Source: Litorilituus lipolyticus
GTDB taxonomy: Bacteria; Pseudomonadota; Gammaproteobacteria; Enterobacterales; Alteromonadaceae
Length of the DNA: 64,000 nucleotides
Assembly (NCBI RefSeq): GCF_006439335.1
Contig: NZ_SAWY01000007.1
Coordinates: 62,001 to 126,000, forward strand
Direction of reading: 5' to 3'
This document shows, piece by piece, positions 1 through 8,767 of the stretch. The translations under genes and the position numbers were made by a program. The notes beneath the pieces are model-generated. The model did no database searches. It was not told the DNA's origin and saw only the letters and a list, made by a program, of their open reading frames with translations. The number at the start of each line of letters is the position of its first letter. The stretch's first letter is position 1.

Positions 1-1308
1 CCACGTTGCATAAGTAGAGAACTTATAGCCACGGCGATATTCAAACTTATCTACCGCTTTCATTAAACCAATATTACCTTCTTGAATTAGATCCAAGAAC
101 TGTAAACCACGGTTAGTGTACTTTTTAGCAATTGAAATAACTAAACGTAAGTTAGCTTCTACCATTTCTTTTTTAGCACGGCGAGCTTTCGCTTCACCAA
201 TAGACATTCTACGGTTAATATCTTTAATACCGTGAATATTTAAGAAAGTTTCTTCTTCAACTTGGTTAAGTTTGTAGATACAACGCTCTACATCAGCTTC
301 AATATCACTTAATTTTGCTGAGTAAGGATGGCCAGCCGCTTTTTCTGCTTCAAACCATTCTTTTGATGTTTCATTACCTGGGAAAATTTTAATGAAGGTT
401 GTTTTAGGCATACCAGCACCAACAACACAGTGCTTCATGATTAAACGCTCTTGAACACGTAGTCTGTCCATAACACTACGCATATTCTTCACTAACTTAT
501 CAAATAATTTAGGAATTAATCGAAACTCTTTAAATACTTCTGCCACAGCATCAATTGCCGCTAAAGAGTCTTTATGGCCTCGGCCATTCTTTTCAATAAT
601 GGCATTAGCATTTTCGTGAGCCGCTCTTAATGCATTGAATTTTTCACGTGCTAACTCAGGATCTGGACCTGTATCTTCTTCTTCTTCATCATCATCACTG
701 TCACCATCAGAACCTGCTTCATCGTCTTCATCTGCAAGATCTTCTTTTGATAACTCTGAACCAACATGCGTTGCAGCAGCTGCAACATCATCATCTTCAG
801 CATCAGGGTCTAAAAAGCCAGAAATAATATCAGTTAAACGTATTTCTTCTGCTTCAAAGTTATCCCACATTTCTAGTAAGTAATTGATTGCAGGTGGGTA
901 TTCAGAAACACTACGTTGTACTTCTTTAATACCTTCCTCGATACGTTTAGCAATGACTATCTCACCTTTACGGGTTAATAGCTCTACAGTACCCATTTCA
1001 CGCATATACATACGCACAGGATCTGTTGTTCGGCCAATCTCACTCTCTACTGTAGCAAGTGCCTGAGCCGCAGCTTCGGCTGCATCTTCATCGGTATTCG
1101 CTTCACTCATCATTAGGGTGTCAGTATCTGGTGCATTTTCAAATACTTGAATACCCATGTCGTTGATCATTCTTACAATGTCTTCAACTTGGTCTGAGTC
1201 GATAATGTCTTGAGGAAGATGGTCGTTAACTTGCGCAAACGTTAAATAACCTTGTTCTTTACCTTTGGTTATTAAGTCTTTAAGTCTAGATTGAGGAGCT
1301 TGATCCAT
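1..1308 (-). CDS. rpoD: RNA polymerase primary sigma factor RpoD (sigma-70), 3' end outside window
   Basis: This is the housekeeping sigma factor that directs RNA polymerase to most promoters. The reading frame opens with ATG at 1308 (start [13 protein letters not shown]) and stays open for 436 codons to the window edge, so regions 3 and 4 are missing only because the window ends. Visible parts are region 1.1 at the N-terminus, region 1.2 ([10 protein letters not shown]), an acidic non-conserved segment rich in D and E around residues 195-220, and region 2 ([36 protein letters not shown], with the 2.3/2.4 start YKFSTYATW at the edge). It is the last gene of the rpsU-yqeY-dnaG-rpoD group. The 199-base gap after dnaG holds a TATAAT at 1390-1395 (minus) with a poor -35, so rpoD may also have its own promoter. 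Confidence 0.97.
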   Translation of the reverse strand, partial: MDQAPQSRLKDLITKGKEQGYLTFAQVNDHLPQDIIDSDQVEDIVRMINDMGIQVFENAPDTDTLMMSEANTDEDAAEAAAQALATVESEIGRTTDPVRMYMREMGTVELLTRKGEIVIAKRIEEGIKEVQRSVSEYPPAINYLLEMWDNFEAEEIRLTDIISGFLDPDAEDDDVAAAATHVGSELSKEDLADEDDEAGSDGDSDDDEEEEDTGPDPELAREKFNALRAAHENANAIIEKNGRGHKDSLAAIDAVAEVFKEFRLIPKLFDKLVKNMRSVMDRLRVQERLIMKHCVVGAGMPKTTFIKIFPGNETSKEWFEAEKAAGHPYSAKLSDIEADVERCIYKLNQVEEETFLNIHGIKDINRRMSIGEAKARRAKKEMVEANLRLVISIAKKYTNRGLQFLDLIQEGNIGLMKAVDKFEYRRGYKFSTYATW

Positions 1309-1507
1309 TGACGAGTGTCCACCTGTATATTAAAAATAGGATAGCAAAGTATGTGCATTTAAACGCTAGCGTGCACAATAAAGCCGAAAATTATAGCGAA
1401 TTTTTTGTACTATTTCTAGTTAATTATGTTGTCTTTACATACTTACTAATTCAAATTCTTCACGCAATAATTGCTATTAAGTATAGCAGTTAGCAACATA
1501 AATATTG

Positions 1508-3265
1508 CTAAGCATTCAATATTGCTTGAAGCTCTTGTTTTTCTTCATTAGTCATTTGCCCAGAACGCGCTTTTTGTAGTAAAAATTCGGCACGTTGTTC
1601 GACAAAGTCATTTAGTAACTTCTCAATACTATCGAGAAAGACTTCTTCGACAGCTTCCGGTTCAACATGATGTTGCCAGCACATTAATTTTGCTAGCTGT
1701 TTACCCTGAGGCGTGTCTCTATATCCTTCTAATAATTGGGCTGTTTTTATATCAGGCCTTTGCTGACAAACCTGTAATAGCTCAATTAATAAAGGAATGC
1801 CTGGCGTATCGAGTGGTTGCAACACTGAAATATCAGGCAATGCTGTGACGATATGGGGATTCTCAAGCAATAATGCAATAGCTAATCTTACAGGGGTGAC
1901 TTTAGATGACGTTTTTTGTTTCTTAACTTTTTGATTGGGTTGAATATTTTTATTTAATTTAGCTAAAAATTGTTCACTACCTGTACCAAATTTATTGGCA
2001 ATATCATTTAAAATAGCATCTTTTAGTACGCTAGCTGGTAACTTCGCTAGGTAAGGTTGAAAAGATTCTACCAACGCAGCACGTCCCTCTAAAGAGTTCA
2101 TGTCGACTTGTTTCATCAAATGATCAAAAAGGAATTTAGATAATGGCATTGCTGAATCAAGGATTGTTTCAAATGCTGCCTGGCCCTGCTCACGAATGAG
2201 TGAGTCAGGATCTTCACCATCAGGTAAGAAGACAAACTTTAAAGAGAAGCCATCTCGGATCAAGGGTAATGCATTTTCCATAGCGCGCCAGGCCGCATCT
2301 CGCCCTGCTCTATCACCATCATAGCAACAGATAACTTCTGTCACAGTTCTAAATAATGTTTGCAGTTGCTCAGGTGTAGTTGAAGTACCCAGTGAAGCAA
2401 CGGCATAATCCACGCCATGTTGAGCTAAAGCGACAACATCCATATACCCTTCAACCACCACTAAACGCTTGAGTTGCTTGTTCGCTTGTTTAGCTTCGTA
2501 AAGACCGTAAAGTTCTTGCCCTTTATGATAAATGCGTGTTTCTGGAGAGTTTAAATATTTAGGCTTTTCATCACCAAGTACTCGGCCCCCAAAACCAATA
2601 ACGCGTCCACGTTTATCACGAATTGGGAACATAATGCGACCACGAAACCGATCATAAGGTCGGTTTTTATCACCTTGTATCGCCATTCCTAAATCAACCA
2701 ATTGCTGACTTACTTGCGGGTTTTGGCCAAAAGTTTTCATCATGCCGTCCCAACTATCACTGATATATCCCATGGCAAAACGCTTCACCACTTCGCCACT
2801 TAAACCACGTCCTTTTAAATAACTTATAGCGACATCTTTATCATGAGCTTGTTTTAATTGTTGTTGGTAAAAGCGACTCACCTGCGTTAGCAGTTCATAG
2901 TCATCTTGTTTTTGTTGGTAAACCTGCTGCTGTCTTCGTTGCTCTGCTGGACTTGCATGATTTTCTTCTCTTACGACTTCCATACTGCAATGTGAAGCAA
3001 GCTCTTCAACTGCATCAATAAAATCTAGTCGATCAAACTCCATTAAAAAGGAAATAGCATTGCCGTGCTCACCACAACCAAAGCAGTGATAAAACTGCTT
3101 ATCTTGGCTCACGGTAAATGAGGGAGATTTTTCACTGTGAAAAGGGCAGCAAGCTTGGTAGTTCTTACCTGCTTTTTTTAGAGGCACCCGACTATCTACT
3201 AGCTCAACAATATCAGCTCTTGAGAGCAAATCATCAATAAATTGTCGAGAAATACGTCCGGCCAT
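1508..3265 (-). CDS. dnaG: DNA primase DnaG
   Basis: DnaG synthesises the RNA primers for replication at the fork. The N-terminal zinc-binding domain shows CCPFH and the FYHCFGCGEHGNAI segment (residues about 40-65). The TOPRIM domain carries VVVEGYMDVVAL and the acidic CYDGDRAGRDAAWRA metal site near residue 310. The C-terminal helicase-binding region is more divergent, and 585 residues is normal for the family. The frame can be extended to a TTG at 3274, but ATG at 3265 gives the conserved start MAGRIS, so I place the start there. The gene lies between yqeY and rpoD. A terminator-like hairpin lies just upstream (3321-3357), which should lower dnaG relative to rpsU. Its partner helicase gene dnaB is at 28.3 kb. 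Confidence 0.97.
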   Translation of the reverse strand: MAGRISRQFIDDLLSRADIVELVDSRVPLKKAGKNYQACCPFHSEKSPSFTVSQDKQFYHCFGCGEHGNAISFLMEFDRLDFIDAVEELASHCSMEVVREENHASPAEQRRQQQVYQQKQDDYELLTQVSRFYQQQLKQAHDKDVAISYLKGRGLSGEVVKRFAMGYISDSWDGMMKTFGQNPQVSQQLVDLGMAIQGDKNRPYDRFRGRIMFPIRDKRGRVIGFGGRVLGDEKPKYLNSPETRIYHKGQELYGLYEAKQANKQLKRLVVVEGYMDVVALAQHGVDYAVASLGTSTTPEQLQTLFRTVTEVICCYDGDRAGRDAAWRAMENALPLIRDGFSLKFVFLPDGEDPDSLIREQGQAAFETILDSAMPLSKFLFDHLMKQVDMNSLEGRAALVESFQPYLAKLPASVLKDAILNDIANKFGTGSEQFLAKLNKNIQPNQKVKKQKTSSKVTPVRLAIALLLENPHIVTALPDISVLQPLDTPGIPLLIELLQVCQQRPDIKTAQLLEGYRDTPQGKQLAKLMCWQHHVEPEAVEEVFLDSIEKLLNDFVEQRAEFLLQKARSGQMTNEEKQELQAILNA

Positions 3266-3320
3266 TAAAGTCAAAACTCATGAGAATGAAGAGGCAATAG
3301 TCTACACAAATTGCAGGCAA

Positions 3321-3357
3321 TAAAAAACCGCAATCACAACATGATTACGGTTTTATC
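3321..3357 (-). terminator. Internal terminator/attenuator between yqeY and dnaG
   Basis: The arms AAAACCGCAATCA (3324-3336) and TGATTACGGTTTT (3342-3354) form a 13-bp stem around a 5-base loop. The one non-Watson-Crick pair is a G-U wobble only when read on the minus strand, and a run of U follows on that strand. It therefore acts on transcripts leaving yqeY toward dnaG. It resembles in position the E. coli terminator between rpsU and dnaG. Confidence 0.8.
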
Positions 3358-3370
3358 AAGTTCTTTAAAG

Positions 3371-3817
3371 CTATGCGTTTAAGGCTGCTCTCACTTGGCC
3401 GCTAACTGCGCCCATGTCCGCTCTACCTTGCATTTTAGGCTTTAATATAGCCATTACTTTACCCATATCTGCCATTGATGCAGCGCCTGAGTCAGTAATC
3501 GCTTGTTTTATTAAGAGGGCAATTTCGTCATTGCTAAGCGCTTGTGGTAAAAAGTCTTCTAAAGCTTTCACTTCAGCAGCTTCTTTATCAGCTAATTCAT
3601 CACGTCCACCGTCTTTGTACATGGCAATAGACTCTTTGCGTTGCTTAACCATTTTAGTTAAAACTGCAATGATATTTTCGTCTGTTGCTTCGGTATCGTG
3701 ATCAATTTCAGCCTGCTTAACAGCTGACAATGCCATGCGAATAACGCCAAGACGTAATTTGTCTTTAGCACGCATGGCATTTTTCATTTCATCTTTTAAT
3801 TGAATTAAGAGACTCAT
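3371..3817 (-). CDS. yqeY: GatB/YqeY domain-containing protein
   Basis: This is a 148-residue protein of the YqeY family, related to the C-terminal tRNA-binding domain of the GatB subunit of glutamyl-tRNA amidotransferase. The family start LKDEMKNAMRAKDKLRLGVI and the C-terminal motif MADMGKVMAILKPKMQGRAD are both present, and the length is full for the family. A role in tRNA-dependent amidation is suggested by homology only; its function in gammaproteobacteria is not established. It sits 37 bases after rpsU and is followed by the terminator at 3321-3357. It is probably co-transcribed with rpsU, so it belongs to the translation part of the operon. Confidence 0.93.
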   Translation of the reverse strand: MSLLIQLKDEMKNAMRAKDKLRLGVIRMALSAVKQAEIDHDTEATDENIIAVLTKMVKQRKESIAMYKDGGRDELADKEAAEVKALEDFLPQALSNDEIALLIKQAITDSGAASMADMGKVMAILKPKMQGRADMGAVSGQVRAALNA

Positions 3818-3854
3818 CTATAAGCTCTATCTTCAAAAAATTACTAAGGTAAAC

Positions 3855-4070
3855 TTAGTACATGCGAACGCGACGAGCGTTCTCACGAGAAACTTTTTTA
3901 GCAGCACGTTTAACAGCAGCTGCTTTCTTACGTTTACGTTCCCAAGTTGGCTTTTCATAACATTCGCGACGACGAACTTCTGAAAGGATACCTGCTTTCT
4001 CACATGAACGCTTAAAACGACGTAATGCTACGTCAAATGGTTCGTTCTCTCTTACTTTAATTACTGGCAT
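3855..4070 (-). CDS. rpsU: 30S ribosomal protein S21
   Basis: S21 is a small basic protein of the 30S subunit platform near the anti-Shine-Dalgarno sequence of 16S rRNA. All 71 residues are present, from [20 protein letters not shown] to the arginine-rich end (ENARRVRMY). A good Shine-Dalgarno (AAGGTAA) lies about ten bases upstream of the ATG at 4070. It is the first gene of the operon that continues through yqeY and dnaG to rpoD. It is divergent from tsaD across 239 bases that must contain promoters for both directions. Confidence 0.98.
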   Translation of the reverse strand: MPVIKVRENEPFDVALRRFKRSCEKAGILSEVRRRECYEKPTWERKRKKAAAVKRAAKKVSRENARRVRMY

Positions 4071-4309
4071 GTACTTTATTACCTTAGTATATATCTATAT
4101 AAATCGATGAATGTCTTCGGTTTTTATTATTTAGGATAACACCATAAAAACCTTAACTTCACCCGCTCTATTAAAAATGGGTGACGTATTCTACTACTAA
4201 CCGCGGGTTGGCGTAAAGATCAATTTTACTTTTATCACCTTTATACTGGTTTATAGCTTTTGAACAAGGTAAAATCGCCGCGATTAATTTTCACCCAGAG
4301 AGCAAATTT

Positions 4310-5353
4310 ATGCGCATTTTAGGCATTGAAACATCATGTGATGAAACCGGTATAGCTATTTATGACGATAAGTTGGGCATTATGTCTCATCGCCTGTATA
4401 GCCAAATTGCGGTTCATGCAGATTATGGTGGTGTTGTGCCTGAACTTGCTTCTCGCGATCACGTGAGAAAGACCATTCCGCTCATTAAAGAAGTGTTAGC
4501 AGAAGCTAATTTAACTCCGCAAGATCTAGATGGCGTTGCTTACACTGCTGGGCCAGGGCTTGTTGGTGCTTTATTAGTGGGCTGTTCAATTGGCAGAAGT
4601 TTAGCTTATGGTTGGAATCTACCTGCGATACCAGTGCATCATATGGAAGGACATTTACTTGCTCCTATGCTAGAAGACAATGTACCAGAATTCCCTTTTG
4701 TGGCTTTACTGGTCTCTGGTGGTCACACCATGCTAGTTCGCGTTGACGGTATTGGTGAATACAAACTGTTAGGTGAATCAGTTGATGATGCTGCTGGCGA
4801 GGCATTTGATAAAACGGCCAAGCTACTTGGCCTTGATTACCCTGGTGGTCCTGTACTTGCGAAGATGGCTGAACAAGGTGAAGTGGGTCGTTTCAAGTTA
4901 CCTAGACCAATGACTGATAGGCCTGGGCTTGATTTTAGTTTCAGTGGTTTAAAAACTGCCGCAGGTACTTTAGTGAGAAAAGAAACTGAACATTTAAGTG
5001 AGGCTGAAAAAGCGCAAACCTTTGCCGATATCGCTAATGCCTTTCAGCAAGCGGTGGTTGATACCTTAGCGATAAAATGTAAGCGTGCTCTAAAACAAGA
5101 GGGGCTGAAGCGACTAGTCATTGCTGGTGGTGTCAGCGCTAACACAAGCTTGCGTGAGAAACTTGCCATAACTACAGAAAAACTTGGTGGTGAGGTGTTT
5201 TATCCTAGACCTGAATTTTGTACTGATAATGGTGCAATGATTGCTTATGCTGGTTTACAACGTTTACAAACAGGACAATTAGAAGAGCTAACTTTCAAAG
5301 CTAAGCCAAGGTGGCCTCTTGACACACTACCGCCAGTTGATATCAAAGCATAA
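4310..5353 (+). CDS. tsaD: tRNA N6-adenosine threonylcarbamoyltransferase TsaD
   Basis: TsaD transfers the threonylcarbamoyl group to A37 of ANN-decoding tRNAs (t6A), working with TsaB, TsaC and TsaE. The ASKHA fold is clear: [13 protein letters not shown] at the start, the metal-binding HHMEGHL with His111 and His115, the SGGHT loop, and [12 protein letters not shown] near the C-terminus carrying the conserved Asp. The length of 347 is typical. It is divergent from rpsU, as in many gammaproteobacteria, and its stop codon is only three bases from the end of the convergent plsY. Confidence 0.98.
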   Translation: MRILGIETSCDETGIAIYDDKLGIMSHRLYSQIAVHADYGGVVPELASRDHVRKTIPLIKEVLAEANLTPQDLDGVAYTAGPGLVGALLVGCSIGRSLAYGWNLPAIPVHHMEGHLLAPMLEDNVPEFPFVALLVSGGHTMLVRVDGIGEYKLLGESVDDAAGEAFDKTAKLLGLDYPGGPVLAKMAEQGEVGRFKLPRPMTDRPGLDFSFSGLKTAAGTLVRKETEHLSEAEKAQTFADIANAFQQAVVDTLAIKCKRALKQEGLKRLVIAGGVSANTSLREKLAITTEKLGGEVFYPRPEFCTDNGAMIAYAGLQRLQTGQLEELTFKAKPRWPLDTLPPVDIKA

Positions 5354-5356
5354 TCA

Positions 5357-5965
5357 TTAAATTTTATGGCTAATTTTACTTTCAGTACCTTTGATTAAGC
5401 GAACAATATTAGCACGATGCCTTAATATGATTAGAACACTGAGCATAATCGTAGGATAAACATATAAAGGCTTTAAGAAATAAACGTATACCGGAGCGAC
5501 AGCAACAGTAACAATAGCTCCTAAGCTTGAATATTTACTCCACTTAACCACACTAATCCAAGTGACAATCAACAAGGCACCTAACGTAAAGCCAATAGGT
5601 AGAAGCGTGCCAAGTGCTGTTGCAACGGCTTTTCCGCCTTTAAAGCCAAAGAAGATGGGGTACATGTGCCCTAAGCAAGCGGCAACACCAATCACACCGA
5701 GATAAATTGGCTCAACTTTCAAAAAATACGCTCCCCAGACAGGAATTGTACCTTTTAAAACATCCAAAAATAACACCGTTGCAGCGGTTAACTTATTGCT
5801 TATGCGCAATACATTAGTAGCTCCAGGGTTTTTTGAACCTGTAGTTCGAGGATCGGGCAATCGCAAAAACTTGCATATCAAAATAGCACTAGAAATCGAG
5901 CCTATTAAATAAGCAACGACAATCATGGCAAAGGTTACAAGCAACATTTTTGAGAAAACATCCAT
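5357..5965 (-). CDS. plsY: Glycerol-3-phosphate acyltransferase PlsY
   Basis: PlsY is an inner-membrane enzyme that acylates glycerol-3-phosphate with acyl-phosphate, the first step of phospholipid synthesis. The family hallmarks are all visible: YLIGSISSA in the first membrane segment, [33 protein letters not shown], and a late [14 protein letters not shown] motif. The protein is 202 residues with about five predicted membrane helices. It ends three bases from tsaD in a convergent arrangement, and its start lies 131 bases from folB, so the gap contains divergent promoters. Confidence 0.96.
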   Translation of the reverse strand: MDVFSKMLLVTFAMIVVAYLIGSISSAILICKFLRLPDPRTTGSKNPGATNVLRISNKLTAATVLFLDVLKGTIPVWGAYFLKVEPIYLGVIGVAACLGHMYPIFFGFKGGKAVATALGTLLPIGFTLGALLIVTWISVVKWSKYSSLGAIVTVAVAPVYVYFLKPLYVYPTIMLSVLIILRHRANIVRLIKGTESKISHKI

Positions 5966-6096
5966 TATCTAGTTCAAAAAGTAGGTTAATTGATATTCTA
6001 TCTTGTTATGCGCTAGTTTTTCTAGACCTAGAAAGGTAAACTCGCCTTTATTTTGTAACTTTTCAATGTAAGTTAGTTGCCAAGGTCATAAGTAAA

Positions 6097-6453
6097 ATGG
6101 ATAAGGTATTAATAAAAGGTTTACGTATACAAACCACCATTGGTTTTTATCAATGGGAAAAAGAAATCAAGCAAACGTTAGTAATTGATTTGGCCATGGG
6201 CTGGAATACAGCTGCCGCTGCAGAAAATGATGAATTAGCAAAAACACTTGATTATGCTGAAATTTCGACTGAAATAGAAAAGTTTGCCAATCAAAACCCT
6301 GTAGATCTTATCGAAACACTTGCAGAAAGATTAGCCAGCTTCTTAATGAGTCAATATGCAATACCATGGCTAAAACTGACTATAAACAAGCCAGGCGCGG
6401 TTCATAATACAGAAACCGTGGGTGTTGAAATTGAGAGAGGCCAAGCTGGTTAA
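6097..6453 (+). CDS. folB: Dihydroneopterin aldolase FolB
   Basis: FolB cleaves 7,8-dihydroneopterin to 6-hydroxymethyl-7,8-dihydropterin in folate synthesis. The 118-residue protein starts MDKVLIKGLRIQTTIGFYQWE, containing the conserved IG(F/V)xxWE motif. It has the LDYAEIS pocket segment, the ETLAERLA helix and KPGAV near the C-terminus. Its stop codon shares a base with the ATG of folK (TAATG), so the two are translationally coupled and catalyse consecutive steps. Confidence 0.96.
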   Translation: MDKVLIKGLRIQTTIGFYQWEKEIKQTLVIDLAMGWNTAAAAENDELAKTLDYAEISTEIEKFANQNPVDLIETLAERLASFLMSQYAIPWLKLTINKPGAVHNTETVGVEIERGQAG

Positions 6454-6950
6454 TGGCACAAATCTATATCTCTGTTGGTAGTAGTATTAATAGAGAGCAC
6501 TATATAACTCAAGGCTTACACGCCATTGCTGATGCTTTTAATATTCACTTTTCCAAGTTGATATTATCCTCTTTGTACGAAAGTGAAGCTGTGGGTTTTG
6601 CTGGCGCACCTTTTTATAATATGGTGGTCGGTTTACATTGCTCACAGTCAATTAAACAGGTCACTAAGATATTACGGGATATTGAATTTGCTCATGGCCG
6701 TAGTGAAAATGCCCAAAAGTATAGTCCACGTACTTTAGATCTCGATATACTGCTATATGACGATCTTATTCTGGAATCACCAGCTCAGATCCCTAGAGCT
6801 GAAATTTGTACCAATGCTTTTGTATTATGGCCTCTTAGTGAGGTAGCGCCAACATTATGTCATCCGGTACTTAAAAAAAGTTATCAAGAGCTATGGCAAC
6901 AATATGATAAAGAAAGCCAACAGCTCAATATTGTTAATAACTGCTGGTAG
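6453..6950 (+). CDS. folK: 2-amino-4-hydroxy-6-hydroxymethyldihydropteridine pyrophosphokinase FolK
   Basis: FolK transfers pyrophosphate from ATP to 6-hydroxymethyl-dihydropterin, the step directly after FolB. The motifs seen are GSSINRE at the N-terminus, FYNMVVGL in the pterin pocket, and the signature SPRTLDLDILLYDD with the metal-binding aspartates, followed by PRAEICTNAFVLWPLSEVAP. At 165 residues it is a normal single-domain FolK. It overlaps folB by one base, and uppP follows after 66 bases. Confidence 0.96.
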   Translation: MAQIYISVGSSINREHYITQGLHAIADAFNIHFSKLILSSLYESEAVGFAGAPFYNMVVGLHCSQSIKQVTKILRDIEFAHGRSENAQKYSPRTLDLDILLYDDLILESPAQIPRAEICTNAFVLWPLSEVAPTLCHPVLKKSYQELWQQYDKESQQLNIVNNCW

Positions 6951-7016
6951 CATAGCAAAACCTATGATGTATCTACTTAATAAACATTCAGGCAATGAAA
7001 AGGAATAATCACCTCA

Positions 7017-7829
7017 ATGAGCACATTAGAAATTATTATTTTAGCTATTCTGCAAGGGCTCACAGAGTTTTTGCCTATCTCAAGCTCTGCTCACTTAATT
7101 TTGCCCTCTCAACTACTCGGCTGGCAAGACCAAGGACAAGCGTTTGATGTTGCAGTACATGTAGGTACGTTATTCGCGGTCATGTTATATTTTCGTAAAG
7201 AAGTAGGCTCTATGATTATTGCATGGATTGGCACTATAGGTTTTGGTCCTAGTAAACATAGTGGTAGCTTCGATGGTAAGCTAGCATGGTGGATTCTATT
7301 AGCATCTATTCCATTAGGTTTGGTGGGGTTACTTGCTGCTGACTTTATTGAAGAACATTTACGTTCAGCTCTGGTAATTGCTGCTACTACATTAATATTT
7401 GGTTTTTTACTTGGTTTTGCCGACATAAAAGCCAAAGAAAATAACTCTCTCGAAAGCATTGGCTTTAAAGGAGCGATGCTAATTGGTCTTGCGCAAGCGA
7501 TTGCATTGATACCTGGAACTTCTCGTTCAGGCATTACAATGACTATTGGCCTCATACTTGGTCTAAGCCGAGATAATGCTGCACGATTCTCATTCTTATT
7601 ATCTATCCCAGCGATTATTATGACAGGCGGATACTTGGCGATGAAGTTAATAACGTCTACTGAGGCAGTTAACTGGATGACGATGGGATTAGGCAGTTTA
7701 CTCGCATTTATTAGTGCTTACGCATGTATTCACTATTTTCTAATATTACTCGATAAATTAGGCATGATGCCTTTCGTTATTTACCGTTTAATTTTAGGTG
7801 TTGGTTTACTATGGTTTATCATGGCTTAG
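7017..7829 (+). CDS. uppP: Undecaprenyl-diphosphatase UppP (BacA)
   Basis: UppP dephosphorylates undecaprenyl pyrophosphate at the inner membrane so the lipid carrier can be reused for peptidoglycan and polysaccharide export; extra copies give bacitracin resistance in other bacteria. The two family signatures are present: GLTEFLPISSSAHL near residue 15 and PGTSRSGITMTIGL near residue 165. It is 270 residues with multiple membrane helices. An AAGGAA ribosome site precedes the ATG. It follows folK on the same strand and may be partly co-transcribed. Confidence 0.97.
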   Translation: MSTLEIIILAILQGLTEFLPISSSAHLILPSQLLGWQDQGQAFDVAVHVGTLFAVMLYFRKEVGSMIIAWIGTIGFGPSKHSGSFDGKLAWWILLASIPLGLVGLLAADFIEEHLRSALVIAATTLIFGFLLGFADIKAKENNSLESIGFKGAMLIGLAQAIALIPGTSRSGITMTIGLILGLSRDNAARFSFLLSIPAIIMTGGYLAMKLITSTEAVNWMTMGLGSLLAFISAYACIHYFLILLDKLGMMPFVIYRLILGVGLLWFIMA

Positions 7830-7890
7830 CTAAGTTTTTGTTCAGCTATAATTTTAACAAACAATTTAATTTATCAATGTAGGCATTCGC

Positions 7891-8766
7891 GTGAACTCAA
7901 ATATAATCGAAATAACGTTAGATAACTTTCAACAAATCATTGTTGAGCAGTCAAAAGAAAAACTTATCCTTGTCTCGTTCTGGGCAGAACAAATACCAGA
8001 AAGTATTGAACTAAAAGATAAATTAACAACAAAAACAGCAGCGTTTGATGAGCATGTTATTTTGGCTACTGTTGATTGCCAAACTCAAGGACAAATAGCT
8101 CAACAATTTGGCATTCAAGGCTTACCTACGGCTGTTCTTATTAAAGATAGTCAACCCGTAGACGGCCTTTCTGGCCCGCAAACAGATGAAAATATTGAAG
8201 AGTTTTTGGGTAAGCATTTACCTAAACCACAAGATATATTACTTAAACAAGCTGTCGAAGCATTAGCTGATAATAACCTTAGTGAGGCTAATACAGCCAT
8301 TTGCAAAGCTTATACATTAGATACTGAACAAAACGGAAATAGAGCAGATATAAAGCTTGTTTTAACTGATGTTTACATTCAACTAGGTAAGATTGCCGAT
8401 GCTCAAGCATTACTTGATACCATAAAAATGGTTGATCAAGACGCTTACTATAAAAGTTTGATAGCAAAACTTGAACTGGCCTCTCAAGCCGCGAATTCCC
8501 CTGAGATACAAGCACTTGAACAAGAGTTACAAGATAACTCACAAGATGCTAATTTAATTCATCAACTTTCAGCTCAGTACAGTCAGGTTAATCGAAATGA
8601 AGAAGCATTAGCGTTGCTATTTAGACATGTGCAACAAGCGAGCAATGACGAATCTCAGGCAAAAGCGAAAAGCAAAGAATTACTACTAGATATTCTAAAA
8701 TCGTTGCCAGATGGTGATCCCTTAGCTAATAAATATCGTAGAAAGCTTTATACCTTAATGTATTAA
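7891..8766 (+). CDS. cnoX: Thioredoxin-like/TPR co-chaperone CnoX (YbbN)
   Basis: This 291-residue protein has an N-terminal thioredoxin fold (about 1-110) followed by TPR-like helices (about 115-290), the architecture of E. coli CnoX/YbbN, a holdase that protects proteins from oxidation and hands them to GroEL and DnaK. The conserved GIQGLPTAVLIK cis-proline loop is visible. The active-site position reads WAEQIPES, so both cysteines of the CXXC are missing; E. coli keeps one there. The cysteine in the VDCQ segment, equivalent to one used by E. coli CnoX, remains. The start is GTG. It converges with the GGDEF-EAL gene with one base between stops. Confidence 0.88.
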   Translation: MNSNIIEITLDNFQQIIVEQSKEKLILVSFWAEQIPESIELKDKLTTKTAAFDEHVILATVDCQTQGQIAQQFGIQGLPTAVLIKDSQPVDGLSGPQTDENIEEFLGKHLPKPQDILLKQAVEALADNNLSEANTAICKAYTLDTEQNGNRADIKLVLTDVYIQLGKIADAQALLDTIKMVDQDAYYKSLIAKLELASQAANSPEIQALEQELQDNSQDANLIHQLSAQYSQVNRNEEALALLFRHVQQASNDESQAKAKSKELLLDILKSLPDGDPLANKYRRKLYTLMY

Positions 8767-8767
8767 C

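Noticed and set aside
635-1066. Two plus-strand open frames of 82 and 60 codons with serine-rich product
   Set aside because: They lie opposite the rpoD frame; the serine run is the reverse of its acidic D/E segment.
1308-1493. A 61-codon plus-strand frame between rpoD and dnaG
   Set aside because: No ribosome site or family resemblance; it covers the probable rpoD promoter region and overlaps the rpoD start codon.
7109-7555. A 148-codon minus-strand frame inside uppP
   Set aside because: It is the antisense shadow of a clear UppP sequence.
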